A stretch of DNA of 64,000 bases from PFL25 sp046260155 (GCA_046260155.1 JBJYXV010000060.1:1-64000), one strand, 5' to 3'; shown: positions 44,067 to 53,827, numbered from the stretch's first letter. Notes: generated from the letters alone by a model not told the origin. Made by a program: numbers and translations.

Positions 44067-44213
44067 TAGAGGCCCAACCAGCTGAACGAGCAGCGAGTGC
44101 GTACGCCTGGAATATACAAATCCGAAAGTTAGACTGATATAATCCATTGAAATCACCTCCAGCTCCATAATACCTGGGATGTTCACAAAAATTCTGATAC
44201 GGATACTGCCAAT

Positions 44214-45293
44214 ATGACGCTGATCCTTCGCATCCTTGCCCTGGTACTCGGAATACTGTTGGTATTTTTTACTCTATTCTCTGCGATCAGAACGCTGGTT
44301 TTGCCAAGAGCAATCCAGGATCGCATCACGAATATTACTTTCACCGTGGTACGCTGGGTGATGAGTTTCCCCCTGCGCTGGATGGATAATTTTCAATCCC
44401 GGGATCGGGTGATGGCTTATTATGCACCCGTTGCCCTTCTCACACTGCTGCCAGTCTGGCTCTTATTGGTTTCCCTTGGTTACTCTAGTATTTTCTGGGG
44501 TTTGGGTGTAGTTGGGTGGCATGAGTCCTTCCTGCTCAGTGGCTCCTCACTGCTGACTCTTGGATTTGCCCGGGCAGATACATTCATCGAGCTCAACCTG
44601 GTCTTTTCCGCCGCCACAATAGGATTGCTATTAATCGCACTGCTGATCGCATATTTACCCACCATGTATGCAGCTTTTCAGCGCCGCGAATCTGCTGTCG
44701 CCATGCTGGAGGTTCGTGCCGGCAATCCACCTTCAGCAGTCGAGATGCTGCTGCGCTTCAACCGCATCCATGGACTACACCAGCTGCATGACACCTGGCA
44801 GGACTGGGAAAATTGGTTCATCGATATCCAGGAAAGCCATACCTCCTTATCCATGCTGGTTTTTTTTCGCTCTCCCCAATCAAGACATTCCTGGGTGACA
44901 GCCTCCGGTGCAGTCCTGGACGCGGCAGCTTTGACTCTTTCTACCCTGGATATTCCGCATGACTTCCAGGCTGATCTCTGCCTGCGGGCGGGATACCTGG
45001 CATTACGCAATATCGGGGATTTCTTCAATGTCTCATACAATCCAAATCCACATGCAGGTGATCCGATCAGCATCACTCGTGAAGAATTTGACCAGGCATA
45101 TGACCAGCTGTCTGCACAGGACCTGCCCGTAAAATTTAACCGCGACCAGGCTTGGCGCGATTATGCTGGTTGGCGAGTCAACTATGATCAGGTACTGCTT
45201 GCCCTGGCAGAATTAACCATGGCTCCGGAAGCACCCTGGTCCAGTGACCGGCGCTTGGAACAAGAATCTGATCAATTTATTCGGATTGAATAA
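44214..45293 (+). CDS. Two-pore-helix channel-like membrane protein
   Basis: 359 residues. An N-terminal helix (about 4-26) and a helix at about 70-92 are followed by a re-entrant-like loop, SGSSLLTLGFARADT, in the position of a K+-channel filter, and a further helix (about 128-150). The remaining 200 residues are a soluble helical domain. The layout helix-pore-helix resembles Ion_trans_2 proteins, but the filter reads TLGFA rather than TVGYG. Channel function is inferred from this only. It may be in one transcript with the lipoprotein gene that starts 24 nt later. Confidence 0.6.
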   Translation: MTLILRILALVLGILLVFFTLFSAIRTLVLPRAIQDRITNITFTVVRWVMSFPLRWMDNFQSRDRVMAYYAPVALLTLLPVWLLLVSLGYSSIFWGLGVVGWHESFLLSGSSLLTLGFARADTFIELNLVFSAATIGLLLIALLIAYLPTMYAAFQRRESAVAMLEVRAGNPPSAVEMLLRFNRIHGLHQLHDTWQDWENWFIDIQESHTSLSMLVFFRSPQSRHSWVTASGAVLDAAALTLSTLDIPHDFQADLCLRAGYLALRNIGDFFNVSYNPNPHAGDPISITREEFDQAYDQLSAQDLPVKFNRDQAWRDYAGWRVNYDQVLLALAELTMAPEAPWSSDRRLEQESDQFIRIE

Positions 45294-45317
45294 GTTGAGG
45301 TCACCAGGTAATGACCA

Positions 45318-45737
45318 ATGAAGACTGTGCTCAAGAAAAATGTTACCCAGCTACTATCCATTATCACCTTCACAGCAACGGTGATCTTCCTGGTTGCCTG
45401 TACGGGTAATGGCAGCAGCACTCCCAGCCTTGATGAAGAATCTGGAACTGACCTCAATCTCGATCAGGTATACGATCAGATTCATGATGGCGCCCGGCTG
45501 TTCTTGAGCTACCAACCTGATGATAACTCTTTTATCGGGTTTATTGAAAACACCACCGATGGCACTTTGGAAAGGGTCCAGGTTATCGTCCTGCTGTCCA
45601 ATGGTGTGCAGCTGGGACCGACTGAACCTGCTGATCTCGCTCCAAACGAACGCAGAGATGTTAAACTGTCAGCCAAGAACATTGTGTTTTCTGGTTGGAT
45701 CGCTGAATCCAAAGTTGGGGAAAGTTTAGGTGGTTAG
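45318..45737 (+). CDS. Hypothetical lipoprotein
   Basis: 139 residues. The signal peptide ends in lipobox FLVAC (Cys28 area), followed by a Ser/Gly linker. The mature part is a small beta-rich domain (SFIGFIENTTDGTLERVQV, GPTEPADLAPNERRDVKL) similar in feel to FxLYD-type extracellular domains. Anchored outside the cell membrane. Function unknown. Confidence 0.7.
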   Translation: MKTVLKKNVTQLLSIITFTATVIFLVACTGNGSSTPSLDEESGTDLNLDQVYDQIHDGARLFLSYQPDDNSFIGFIENTTDGTLERVQVIVLLSNGVQLGPTEPADLAPNERRDVKLSAKNIVFSGWIAESKVGESLGG

Positions 45738-45781
45738 AATAGATACAATATTACGCAGGATTAACGTCGAAATTCCGGATT

Positions 45782-46549
45782 CTAATTTACCTTGATCTTG
45801 GCAACCGAGTCAACTACATAAGTAGGGATATATGAAAATCGCTCGATCTGCTCAGGTTTCGTGACCCCTGTAAGGACCAGGATCGAGTCCATCCCATTCT
45901 GAACCCCACCAATGATATCCGTATCCATGCGATCTCCAATGATGATCGTCTCCTCGGAATGCACCCCGAGATAATTCAGCGCGGTCCGCACCATTAACGG
46001 GTTAGGTTTACCAACGAAAAATGGGCTGACCCCAGTCGCTTTTTCGATCATCGCTGCAACAGCGCCGCAGGCTGGTACGATCCCCATCGCTGTCGGACCT
46101 GATGGGTCCGGGTTGGTAGCGACGAAGCGCGCCCCATCGCTGATCAGCCGGATACCTTTTGTCAGGTTTTCCAGGCTGAAAGCACTCGTCTCCCCAAGGA
46201 CAACATAATCAGGATCATGTTCAGTGATAATATAACCAGCCTCGTGCATGGCAGATGTTAAACCGCTCTCACCGATCACATACGCAGTTCCATTTGGACG
46301 CTGTTTTTGTAAAAACTGGGCAGTTGCCATTGCCGAGGTGAAGATCAACTCCGGCGGGATATCCAATCCCATCTGCTTCAGATTGTGAGCCAGATCCTTT
46401 GCGGTGTAGATCGGGTTGTTGGTCAGGACCAGGTATTTCCCCTGGCTTTCATTCAACCGCTTGACAAATTGAGCCGCCCCGGGAATTACTAAAGCCCCGC
46501 TGATTAGCACCCCATCCATATCAATCAAATAATTTTTATTTTTTTCCAT
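45782..46549 (-). CDS. HAD-IIA hydrolase (NagD/AraL-like phosphatase)
   Basis: A phosphatase of 255 residues. Motif I YLIDMDGVLISG has the two catalytic Asp, motif II is VLTNN, motif III includes GKPNP, and motif IV is GDRMDTDIIGG. A C2 cap lies between motifs II and III, as in NagD. It acts on small phosphorylated metabolites such as nucleotides or sugar phosphates; the specific one is not evident. A GAGAGGG site precedes the ATG. It is convergent with the lipoprotein gene. Confidence 0.93.
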   Translation of the reverse strand: MEKNKNYLIDMDGVLISGALVIPGAAQFVKRLNESQGKYLVLTNNPIYTAKDLAHNLKQMGLDIPPELIFTSAMATAQFLQKQRPNGTAYVIGESGLTSAMHEAGYIITEHDPDYVVLGETSAFSLENLTKGIRLISDGARFVATNPDPSGPTAMGIVPACGAVAAMIEKATGVSPFFVGKPNPLMVRTALNYLGVHSEETIIIGDRMDTDIIGGVQNGMDSILVLTGVTKPEQIERFSYIPTYVVDSVAKIKVN

Positions 46550-46654
46550 GGTAACCCTCTCGGGGACAATTACTTTATCCGCTTATTTTTTCCACCCGCG
46601 ATTATACTCGAACCCTACTTTATTCACGAATTCTCCAGTTTACTGGAATAATTA

Positions 46655-48532
46655 TTAAGCTGCCCCATCCTCCAGAGTATCCACCTCTACCGGTAATCCC
46701 TCCAGCTGCATAATCTGGAGAGCATTCGTAGTCTTACTCGGTCCAGGACGCAACCGGTAATCAAAACTCATCCGCCCCCCGGCGATCTGCTCTTCGAAAT
46801 GATAATTAGTGACATTGGGTACCTGGTCTGCAATGCTGACCAGCTCCAGGTCATGGGTCGAGATCAAACCGGTACCATGGCCACCAACCAGCATTTTTAC
46901 ATAAGATCGGCCACCAATTTGCCGCTCCCGGTTGTTTGTACCCCGAAATATTTCATCGATCAAGAAGAATAATGGCAAATCACAATTCATTTTCAGGGCA
47001 TTGCTCAGTGCTTTCAAGCGGTGTACTTCCGCATAGAAGTAGCTGATCCCATCTGCCAGTGAATCGGTCACCTGGATCACGGAGAATAATCTGAACAACC
47101 TCGTCGAGAGATTCTCCGCATCCACCGCTGCCCCTGCATACGCCAGACTCAAGTTTGTTCCAATCGTGCGCAGGAAAGTGGATTTCCCTGACATATTCGA
47201 ACCCGTAATGATCACCACTTCACCTAGCTGTTTCAGCGAGAAATCATTACAAATTTTCACTTCATCGGGGATTAACGGGTGCCCAATCGATTGGCCAGAA
47301 AAACATGCCGCGTCATTGCTGGTGGAAATCTGGGGGAAAGCATAATCAGGATTCAAATAAGAGAAATTCGCCAGCGAGTTTAACGCTTCCAGTTCGTACC
47401 ATGCATCCAGCCAGATAGGTAAGACATTCCGCATCTTCAATTTATATCGCTGCAGTTGATGAGCAAAAAATACATCCCAGGGTACAAATATATTTATCAG
47501 CAGCCAGACAACTGGATTTGCGCTGATGCTCGAAGCGGAGGCGATCAGAGCAATTTGGCGCAGAAAGCTGGAGGGTCGTCTTCCTGCTCCCCAAAATGGT
47601 TCGCACAAGCTGTTTAAACGGCTGCCAGGACGATAGGTGTATTGCTCAAGGAACACCAATACAGCTTGGAATTTATCAAGTGTTGTTGATAGATAATGAG
47701 CCTGAGCAAACACTTCATCCATGCTGCGATAGGTATACAGGTATACTGCAGCGTAAACAGCTAACGTAATGATCCAGATTGCTGGAATAACCTTCAATGT
47801 GAACAGGATAAAGAAGCCGATATTCGCTGCCGCCAGAACACATAAAATAATCAACAATGGCAGTAAAGATTTTGGTTCGACCTTGTTATGCAACCACTCC
47901 ACCAACTGCTCACCATCCCAAGCTTCGTCATCTCCAACAGACACCAGGTTGCTGCTCAGAACCAGGCGGCTGCGAAATCCTGCCAGGGTGCGCATCTCTT
48001 TTACCGCAGCCTGCCTGGAATTTACCGCATCCAGATCAGGTTCTGTTTCCAATAACCAATCTTGAAGGCGAGAACTGCCCCCCACCGAGATGCTGGTGTT
48101 CAGCAGCTGGTGAAGAGAATGAGGACCGGTCAAATTCAAGTCGCTTGCATAAGGATGCTGTTCGCTGACCGGAATCAATGGTGCCTTTGGGATTTTCTCC
48201 CAATCTAATTGCATGCGTGCCAGCTGGTTGAAAAAATAACTTTTCGATAAATTAAATCGTAATATGCTGCGTTTTACCCGCCGGTTCAGGAAAACTACAA
48301 ATGAAAAAATGGCCAGGAATAGCAGGACCACCCCAATGAGCAAATTCGATTGCCTATATTGATAAGCAATGAAAAATCCCACCGCCCCCGTAAGCAGTAC
48401 GACAAGTCGAATCCAGAAGTAACGCTGGTCAAGCTGCTCAAGATTCTTGATCTCTATCGCCAGGCGTTTAACATGCCTATCCAGTACATTGAGCCTGGCT
48501 TGCTTTCTGAATTCAACCATATTTCGAAACAT
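46655..48532 (-). CDS. Membrane-anchored MutS-family ATPase
   Basis: 625 residues. Two hydrophobic pairs near residues 45-85 and 230-268 precede a MutS lever/clamp region and a full domain V ATPase: Walker A GSNMSGKSTFLRTIG, Walker B FFLIDEIFRGTN, and the ST-motif with LISTHDLELV. There is no mismatch-recognition domain I and no Smr nuclease, so this is neither MutS1 nor MutS2. Similar membrane MutS-like proteins are known in Bacteroidota and others without a defined role. It stands alone between HAD and response-regulator genes. Confidence 0.85.
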   Translation of the reverse strand: MFRNMVEFRKQARLNVLDRHVKRLAIEIKNLEQLDQRYFWIRLVVLLTGAVGFFIAYQYRQSNLLIGVVLLFLAIFSFVVFLNRRVKRSILRFNLSKSYFFNQLARMQLDWEKIPKAPLIPVSEQHPYASDLNLTGPHSLHQLLNTSISVGGSSRLQDWLLETEPDLDAVNSRQAAVKEMRTLAGFRSRLVLSSNLVSVGDDEAWDGEQLVEWLHNKVEPKSLLPLLIILCVLAAANIGFFILFTLKVIPAIWIITLAVYAAVYLYTYRSMDEVFAQAHYLSTTLDKFQAVLVFLEQYTYRPGSRLNSLCEPFWGAGRRPSSFLRQIALIASASSISANPVVWLLINIFVPWDVFFAHQLQRYKLKMRNVLPIWLDAWYELEALNSLANFSYLNPDYAFPQISTSNDAACFSGQSIGHPLIPDEVKICNDFSLKQLGEVVIITGSNMSGKSTFLRTIGTNLSLAYAGAAVDAENLSTRLFRLFSVIQVTDSLADGISYFYAEVHRLKALSNALKMNCDLPLFFLIDEIFRGTNNRERQIGGRSYVKMLVGGHGTGLISTHDLELVSIADQVPNVTNYHFEEQIAGGRMSFDYRLRPGPSKTTNALQIMQLEGLPVEVDTLEDGAA

Positions 48533-48749
48533 CTCTCCGCGTAATATCTACCATGCCGTTCGTGAGCTTACCCTATTTACCTGAACATGGCAACCTTCTG
48601 CAAATTTCGCCGGCAATGTGGAACTTGGCACAATTGCACATGATTTTCAAACCTTAAATCTATTTTCTGGTGTTGGCGGGAATCTATCAACTATTGATTG
48701 AATCGAGTATGATAAAGGCCTGAGCGTCATGTTATTTACAAGGTAATCC

Positions 48750-49454
48750 ATGGCATCGGAATGTATATTGATTGTAGAAGATGAAAGGGCTGTAGCGCGA
48801 GGCCTCCAATTCGCGCTCCAGTCAGAAGGTTTCGAGGTCCTGTGTGCAGAAACTGGGCAGTTAGCCATCGATCTGGCTAAAACCCGAAATCCAAGCCTGA
48901 TCCTGCTCGATCTTCGACTCCCTGACATCAGCGGTTTTGATGTCTGCAGACAACTTCGAAAAGATGGTCTACGCCAGCCAATCCTGATGCTCACTGCCCT
49001 TGATGATCCGATTGATAAAGTACTTGGCCTGGAGCTGGGGGCTGACGATTATGTAGTAAAACCTTATAATCTGAGAGAGCTGATCGCCCGCATCCGGTCA
49101 CTGCTGAGGCGTGCCTACGGAGAGTTATCTGAAGTCTCGCAAGGGCAGGTCATCACATTCGGAGAAATTATCCTGGACCTGGAACAGCTGCGCGTGACCC
49201 GCTTGGGTCAAACAGTTTACCTGACTCCAACTGAATTCCGCCTCTTGCGATATCTGGTTACTCATCCAGACAAGCCTATTAATCGGGATACATTGATCGA
49301 AGCGGTGTGGGGGTATGACAGTGATGCGAGCAGCGATCGAATGGTTGATGTTCACATTCGCCATCTTCGCCAAAAGCTGGAAGCAAGTCCATCTGACCCA
49401 CAATGGCTGCTGACAGTGCGTGGTATTGGTTACAAATTTCAATCTCCGCATTGA
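48750..49454 (+). CDS. OmpR/PhoB-type response regulator
   Basis: 234 residues. The receiver domain has acidic pocket VEDE, phospho-acceptor D54 (LLDLRLPD), conserved Thr (LTALDD) and Lys (VVKPYN). The C-terminal winged helix has LTPTEFRLLRYLVTHPDKP, then VDVHIRHLRQKLE and TVRGIGYKF. It is encoded 204 nt before the PDZ/kinase pair and most likely is the partner of that kinase. Direct repeats in the intervening promoter are a possible target. Confidence 0.93.
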   Translation: MASECILIVEDERAVARGLQFALQSEGFEVLCAETGQLAIDLAKTRNPSLILLDLRLPDISGFDVCRQLRKDGLRQPILMLTALDDPIDKVLGLELGADDYVVKPYNLRELIARIRSLLRRAYGELSEVSQGQVITFGEIILDLEQLRVTRLGQTVYLTPTEFRLLRYLVTHPDKPINRDTLIEAVWGYDSDASSDRMVDVHIRHLRQKLEASPSDPQWLLTVRGIGYKFQSPH

Positions 49455-49476
49455 GAATTGTTACGATACCTTAACC

Positions 49477-49513
49477 AAACCTCAAACGAAACCTAACACC
49501 AGCTATATATAAT
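49477..49513 (+). promoter_or_regulatory. Activator-type promoter with AAACCT direct repeats
   Basis: AAACCT at 49477-49482 and again at 49489-49494 are 12 bp apart, and a TATAAT lies at 49508-49513. The repeats occupy the -35 place and no TTGACA-like box is there. This is the layout of PhoB/OmpR-activated promoters. It lies ahead of the PDZ and kinase genes. Confidence 0.55.
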
Positions 49514-49657
49514 TTGAAGTGAACTTCTAAGATTGATCCAGGACATCATTCCTGGTCATAAATTATTTAACCCAAGCCTATTCAAGCTGCAAGCAATTCC
49601 TGTAGTGGAGCTTGTTCAAATATATAAAATACCCCTTATTTTCAGGAGAGATAAGCA

Positions 49658-50941
49658 ATGAATAAACGTTGGTTGTGGATCGTATTGGGTGTAATCGCCT
49701 TTTGCGTGATCTTATTCGGAGGAGTGGTAACCGGGGCAGGATTGACCTACCTTTTTTTACACACCAAACCGGTCCAAGCTGCCCGGGAGATGATCATCGA
49801 ATCAGTCACTCCAGCAGGAGATGGGTACGAAGTTGGTGTGCTTGTTTTGCATGTCGAACAGGACAGCCCTGCCGCGGAAGCCGGTATCCAGCGCGGTGAC
49901 ATCATCCTGGCTGTGGATGGTCAAGAGGTCAATACCATCCTGGAAATTATGCAGGCAATCGATGAAAAATCCGCTGGTGATGAAGTGGTCCTGGATGTAC
50001 AGCATTGTGAGACGACCCAGGAGGTAACAGTAAATCTTGATGAACGAAATGGCCATATTTATTTCGGTCTCCAGATGAGCCGCTCGCCTCAGGTTGGCAC
50101 TTGGCCATTCGAGCGGGGTTCTTTACTCGTCCAGTCCGAAAATCCTGCTTTTGTCATCACTCAGGTCATCACCGGAAGTCCGGCTGACAAGGCTGGATTA
50201 TCCACAGGCGATACGATCATCGCAGTTGACGGTGAAGAGTTCCAGTCCGATGATAATTTGTCGGATATCGTTCATTCTTACCAACCAGGCGATGATATCA
50301 CCCTCAGCATCGATGATCCAGAAATGGGTGAACCCCGTCAGGTTACAGTAACCCTGGGTGAAAATCCAGATGATCCAGATCAATCTTACCTGGGGATTTA
50401 CTTCAGTTCAAGTCCCGCTGGTCAGGGAAATAAATTCCAAGGGGATCAGGTTCCTAATTTTGGAATTCCGGATTTCGAAGGCGAAGGCCTACCTTCACCT
50501 GATACGCTTCCAAACCTGATGCCCCAATTTCACGACTTTCCAGAATTACCACAAGATGTGGAGCTGGCAATCGTTATTAGTTCTGTCGTCACCGATAGCC
50601 CTGCAGACCAAGCTGGCCTAGAACCCGGCGATGTGATCACAGCCATTAACAATGAAACTATCACAGATCCTGCATCATTTGTAGAGACTGTCCAAAGCTT
50701 CGATCCGGGTGATGAAATCAGCCTGACTATCTACCGCAGCGGCGAATCCGAAGCGATAGAGATTGAAATCGTACTGGGAGAAGATCCGGATAATGAAAGC
50801 CAGGTTTACCTGGGAGTAACCATCGGCGGTCTGCTCAATTTTGGAGACAGCAATCCCTTCCACTTCGATTTCCAATTTCCATGGCAAGAGGAAAATCCGC
50901 ACAAGGATATGGGTGAACCCAGCCAGGGTGAAGGTGCCTGA
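49658..50941 (+). CDS. Membrane protein with three PDZ domains
   Basis: 427 residues. One N-terminal helix (about 5-32) anchors three extracytoplasmic PDZ domains at about 47-130, 145-235 and 300-395. Each has the ligand-loop feature DSPAAEAGIQRGDIILAVDG or its variants (SPADKAGLSTGDTIIAVDG, SPADQAGLEPGDVITAIN). There is no protease domain, so it is not HtrA; it may bind protein termini or scaffold the sensor kinase. CAGGAGA lies just before the ATG. The kinase start overlaps its last codons by 8 nt. Confidence 0.9.
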   Translation: MNKRWLWIVLGVIAFCVILFGGVVTGAGLTYLFLHTKPVQAAREMIIESVTPAGDGYEVGVLVLHVEQDSPAAEAGIQRGDIILAVDGQEVNTILEIMQAIDEKSAGDEVVLDVQHCETTQEVTVNLDERNGHIYFGLQMSRSPQVGTWPFERGSLLVQSENPAFVITQVITGSPADKAGLSTGDTIIAVDGEEFQSDDNLSDIVHSYQPGDDITLSIDDPEMGEPRQVTVTLGENPDDPDQSYLGIYFSSSPAGQGNKFQGDQVPNFGIPDFEGEGLPSPDTLPNLMPQFHDFPELPQDVELAIVISSVVTDSPADQAGLEPGDVITAINNETITDPASFVETVQSFDPGDEISLTIYRSGESEAIEIEIVLGEDPDNESQVYLGVTIGGLLNFGDSNPFHFDFQFPWQEENPHKDMGEPSQGEGA

Positions 50942-52541
50942 ATTGTTTCAATCGATCCGCTGGCGTTTGGTTGCCAGCTACGTTCTGCTCACCTTGCTGT
51001 CGGTCAGCATGGTTGGCTTGCTGGCCACAGAAATCGTAAAGCGAAATATTGAAGAACAGCGAGTCAAGGAGCTGCAGGCAAATGCAGTATCAATAGCACA
51101 GCAGCTGCAGCCCTTGATGAGTCCAATCAGATCGCTGGCACAAATAAACTCACTGACAGAGGCAGCCTCCTTCCTGGGGGATGTCAGGGTGCGCGTTGTC
51201 GATAGGAATGGGAACATCGTGGCAGACTCGGGCACACCGGGCGCACAGGAAGAGCTGGTCCTGATTTATCCATCCGAGGGAGCTGAAGATTTTGCTATTC
51301 AAAATCGACCCTTGTTTAATTTGATCATGCCCGGGTGGGATCAAACTCTCCCACTAGATAAAATCGATCGCGGCCTATTCGAAGATCTCCCGTCGGATGC
51401 CTCTTTTCAATTCATTCAACGTGCTACAAGTCCCTGGGGAGGACGCATAACTTTCAGCATGCCGCAGGTAGAGAGCAACTCATTGCCAGCTCAAGGTGGG
51501 CTCAATAACGATCGTTCCGTCAACCTGGTCCGAGAACCAATCGTCTCTAAGAGGGAATCACTGGGGTATGTTGAATTGAGCGCTGGTCAGGATTTAAGCT
51601 CCGCGACCGTAGCTGCTTTGCAGAAAGCTTTTCTTCTGGCGGGTTTTGGCGCTATCCTGGCAGCTGCGCTTGTTGGTCTCTGGATAAGCCAGCGTTTAAC
51701 TTCTCCCCTGAGGAATCTGCAGGCAACTGCTGGCCGAATGGCAGCTGGTGATTTATCTGCCCGTTCAAATTACCAGCGACCTGATGAAATCGGGGATTTG
51801 GCAGCTCAATTTAACTTAATGGCGAACCAGCTCCAGGAAAATTTTACAAAAATGCAGGCAGAGCGCGACTCCTTGAGAAGATTCATCAGCGATGCTTCCC
51901 ACGAGCTGCGTACACCAGTCACAGCTTTAAAGAACTTCATGACCCTGCTTCAAGGCCCAGCTCGACAAGATCAAAAGATCAAATCCGAGTTTCTCGCCGA
52001 GAGCGAGGCTCAAGTCAAGCAGCTCGAATGGATCACCAGCAATTTGCTGAACCTGACGCGCCTCGATGCGGGACTTGAGCAATTAAATCTTGACCAACAT
52101 GATATAGCAACTTTGATGCGAAAAGCAGTTAAAACGATATCTTCACAGGTAAAAGCAAAAGACATTACCTTGGTGATTAAAGAACCTGACCCCCCATTTA
52201 ACCTTTTTTGCGATGCTCATCGTCTTGAACTAGTATTGATAAATTTACTGGATAACGCGCTTAAATTTACTGAACCTGGCGGTGAAATCGTGATCGGAGC
52301 AAAGCAATCTTCGGAAGAAAACTATCTTTGGGTTAGCGACACGGGTATTGGCATCCCCGAGGAAGAAATTCCTTTCATATTTGACCGGTTCTATCGTGGA
52401 CGCCAACCCGGGAAAGAAGGCAGTGGCCTGGGCTTGGCAATTGCTAAAAGCCTGGTGGAGGCTCAAAAAGGGAAAATCACCGTGGAGAGTACTCCAGGAA
52501 AGGGATCACGATTCATCCTTGAGTTTCCGAAGATTGGATAG
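50934..52541 (+). CDS. Sensor histidine kinase (HAMP, HisKA, HATPase)
   Basis: About 535 residues. Helix 1 (about 10-32), an external sensor domain of about 190 residues, helix 2 (about 230-255), HAMP (PLRNLQATAGRMAAGDLSA split by one residue group), H-box with H323 (SDASHELRTPVTAL), and an ATPase with N-box LINLLDNALKFTEP, WVSDTGIGIPEEE and GSGLGLAI. The start GTG 50934 overlaps the PDZ gene end and has AGGG ahead of it; the longer frame to 50841 is unlikely. It is expected to phosphorylate the regulator at 48750, with the PDZ protein as a likely accessory sensor. Confidence 0.92.
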   Translation: MPELFQSIRWRLVASYVLLTLLSVSMVGLLATEIVKRNIEEQRVKELQANAVSIAQQLQPLMSPIRSLAQINSLTEAASFLGDVRVRVVDRNGNIVADSGTPGAQEELVLIYPSEGAEDFAIQNRPLFNLIMPGWDQTLPLDKIDRGLFEDLPSDASFQFIQRATSPWGGRITFSMPQVESNSLPAQGGLNNDRSVNLVREPIVSKRESLGYVELSAGQDLSSATVAALQKAFLLAGFGAILAAALVGLWISQRLTSPLRNLQATAGRMAAGDLSARSNYQRPDEIGDLAAQFNLMANQLQENFTKMQAERDSLRRFISDASHELRTPVTALKNFMTLLQGPARQDQKIKSEFLAESEAQVKQLEWITSNLLNLTRLDAGLEQLNLDQHDIATLMRKAVKTISSQVKAKDITLVIKEPDPPFNLFCDAHRLELVLINLLDNALKFTEPGGEIVIGAKQSSEENYLWVSDTGIGIPEEEIPFIFDRFYRGRQPGKEGSGLGLAIAKSLVEAQKGKITVESTPGKGSRFILEFPKIG

Positions 52542-52689
52542 CGAGTGTTATTCACCAAATATCTCCCAACCGTCTGCAGCGAATACTTCTAAGCGATTTC
52601 TACAACTTCCCGGTGAATTGTTATTTGATCTGACTTATTTCGTGTTCTACAATTACGCACCTTATCTCCAAATAGAAATCCAAATCCAT

Positions 52690-52718
52690 TTGACAGATCG
52701 AAAATTAGGCTCTAGTTT
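52690..52718 (+). promoter_or_regulatory. Candidate promoter for the orphan response regulator
   Basis: TTGACA (52690-52695), 17 nt, then TAGTTT (52713-52718), about 78 nt before the start. The -35 is perfect and the -10 weak. Confidence 0.4.
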
Positions 52719-52795
52719 AAAGACCTCCTTTTTCCTGTAAAATAATACACACGAACAGGCTGGTTTCGGCATCCTCAATAAATCAGAGGTTATTG

Positions 52796-53668
52796 ATGAG
52801 CAATTCAACCCCGGTCCGGGTGGCTCTCGTGGATGATCATGCTATCGTCCGCAGGGGATTGAGCGCCATCCTAAATACAAACGAACAGCTGCAGCTTGTA
52901 GGTGAAGCAGGTGATGGCCAAGAAGCAATTTCGCTTTGTGAACTAGCCCAACCAGATGTGGTTTTGATGGATCTGATCATGCCGCGCATGGATGGAATTG
53001 AAGCCACGCGTATCATCCACCAGCGCTGGCCTCACATCCAGGTGCTGGTATTGACCTCTTTTACAGAAAAAGAAATGATCCAGGGTGCGCTTGATGCTGG
53101 TGCCCGTGGTTACTTGCTTAAGAATGTGCGAGGCCGGGAGCTGGTTGACGCCATCCTTGAGGTTTACAGGGGCAAGCAGACCATCGCTCAAGAAGCAAGG
53201 CAGAGCCTGCAGATCTCAGAACAGCTCTCCTTCCTGGAACAAGAGATCCGCGAACAGAAAACCTCGAACGGCTTATTGAGGGAAGTGCTTAGCAAACGAC
53301 TGCCTGCACTCTTCCCGAATTTCCAAATCCAGGTATTTCTATATCCCGATCAAGAGCTGATTACTTATCCAGCCCATTCACATCCCCCAATCCCTGAACG
53401 TGGCTGGGAATGGATGCGAACTGCGGGAGAATTAAAAATATTCTATTCTGGTCAAGATTTGCCCTGGGGTGGGAAACAGGTTTGGGGTGAAATTCTGCTC
53501 CTGAAACCTATTCAAGGAGAAGATCAGGACAAACCCCTTGGGGGGATCAGTTTTCTCTCGCAAGACGTGTCCTCAGATACCGATGATATGATCGAATCGA
53601 TCAATGCCCTTGCAGCCATTCTGGCAGTTGGTTTCGACGGGCAGACTGACAGTCCCAACCACGGGTAA
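52796..53668 (+). CDS. Response regulator with receiver domain and non-HTH C-terminus
   Basis: 290 residues. The receiver has DDHAIVRRGLSAIL, D59 in VLMDLIMPRMDG, the TSFTEKEMI and KNVRG switch/Lys region, all like NarL/LuxR regulators. But no LuxR helix-turn-helix follows; instead there is a coiled helix (EQLSFLEQEIREQKT) and a small alpha/beta domain that may be GAF-like (IQVFLYPDQELITYP, GEILLLKP, INALAAILAVG). The output is therefore probably protein-protein. ATG 52796 follows AGAGG. No kinase is next to it except the one at 50934-52541. Confidence 0.8.
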   Translation: MSNSTPVRVALVDDHAIVRRGLSAILNTNEQLQLVGEAGDGQEAISLCELAQPDVVLMDLIMPRMDGIEATRIIHQRWPHIQVLVLTSFTEKEMIQGALDAGARGYLLKNVRGRELVDAILEVYRGKQTIAQEARQSLQISEQLSFLEQEIREQKTSNGLLREVLSKRLPALFPNFQIQVFLYPDQELITYPAHSHPPIPERGWEWMRTAGELKIFYSGQDLPWGGKQVWGEILLLKPIQGEDQDKPLGGISFLSQDVSSDTDDMIESINALAAILAVGFDGQTDSPNHG

Positions 53669-53827
53669 AAATATGGCCGGTCAGAAAAGGGAGGATTTCG
53701 AATTCAACTCATGTGGAATACAATCTAATCCACACAGTGAGTTTACGATGAAGAAACCCTTACCCCTGGTTCTCTATCGGAAGCACTATTGATCCGAGCA
53801 ATAATTTAACGAGTTTACGGGTCAATG

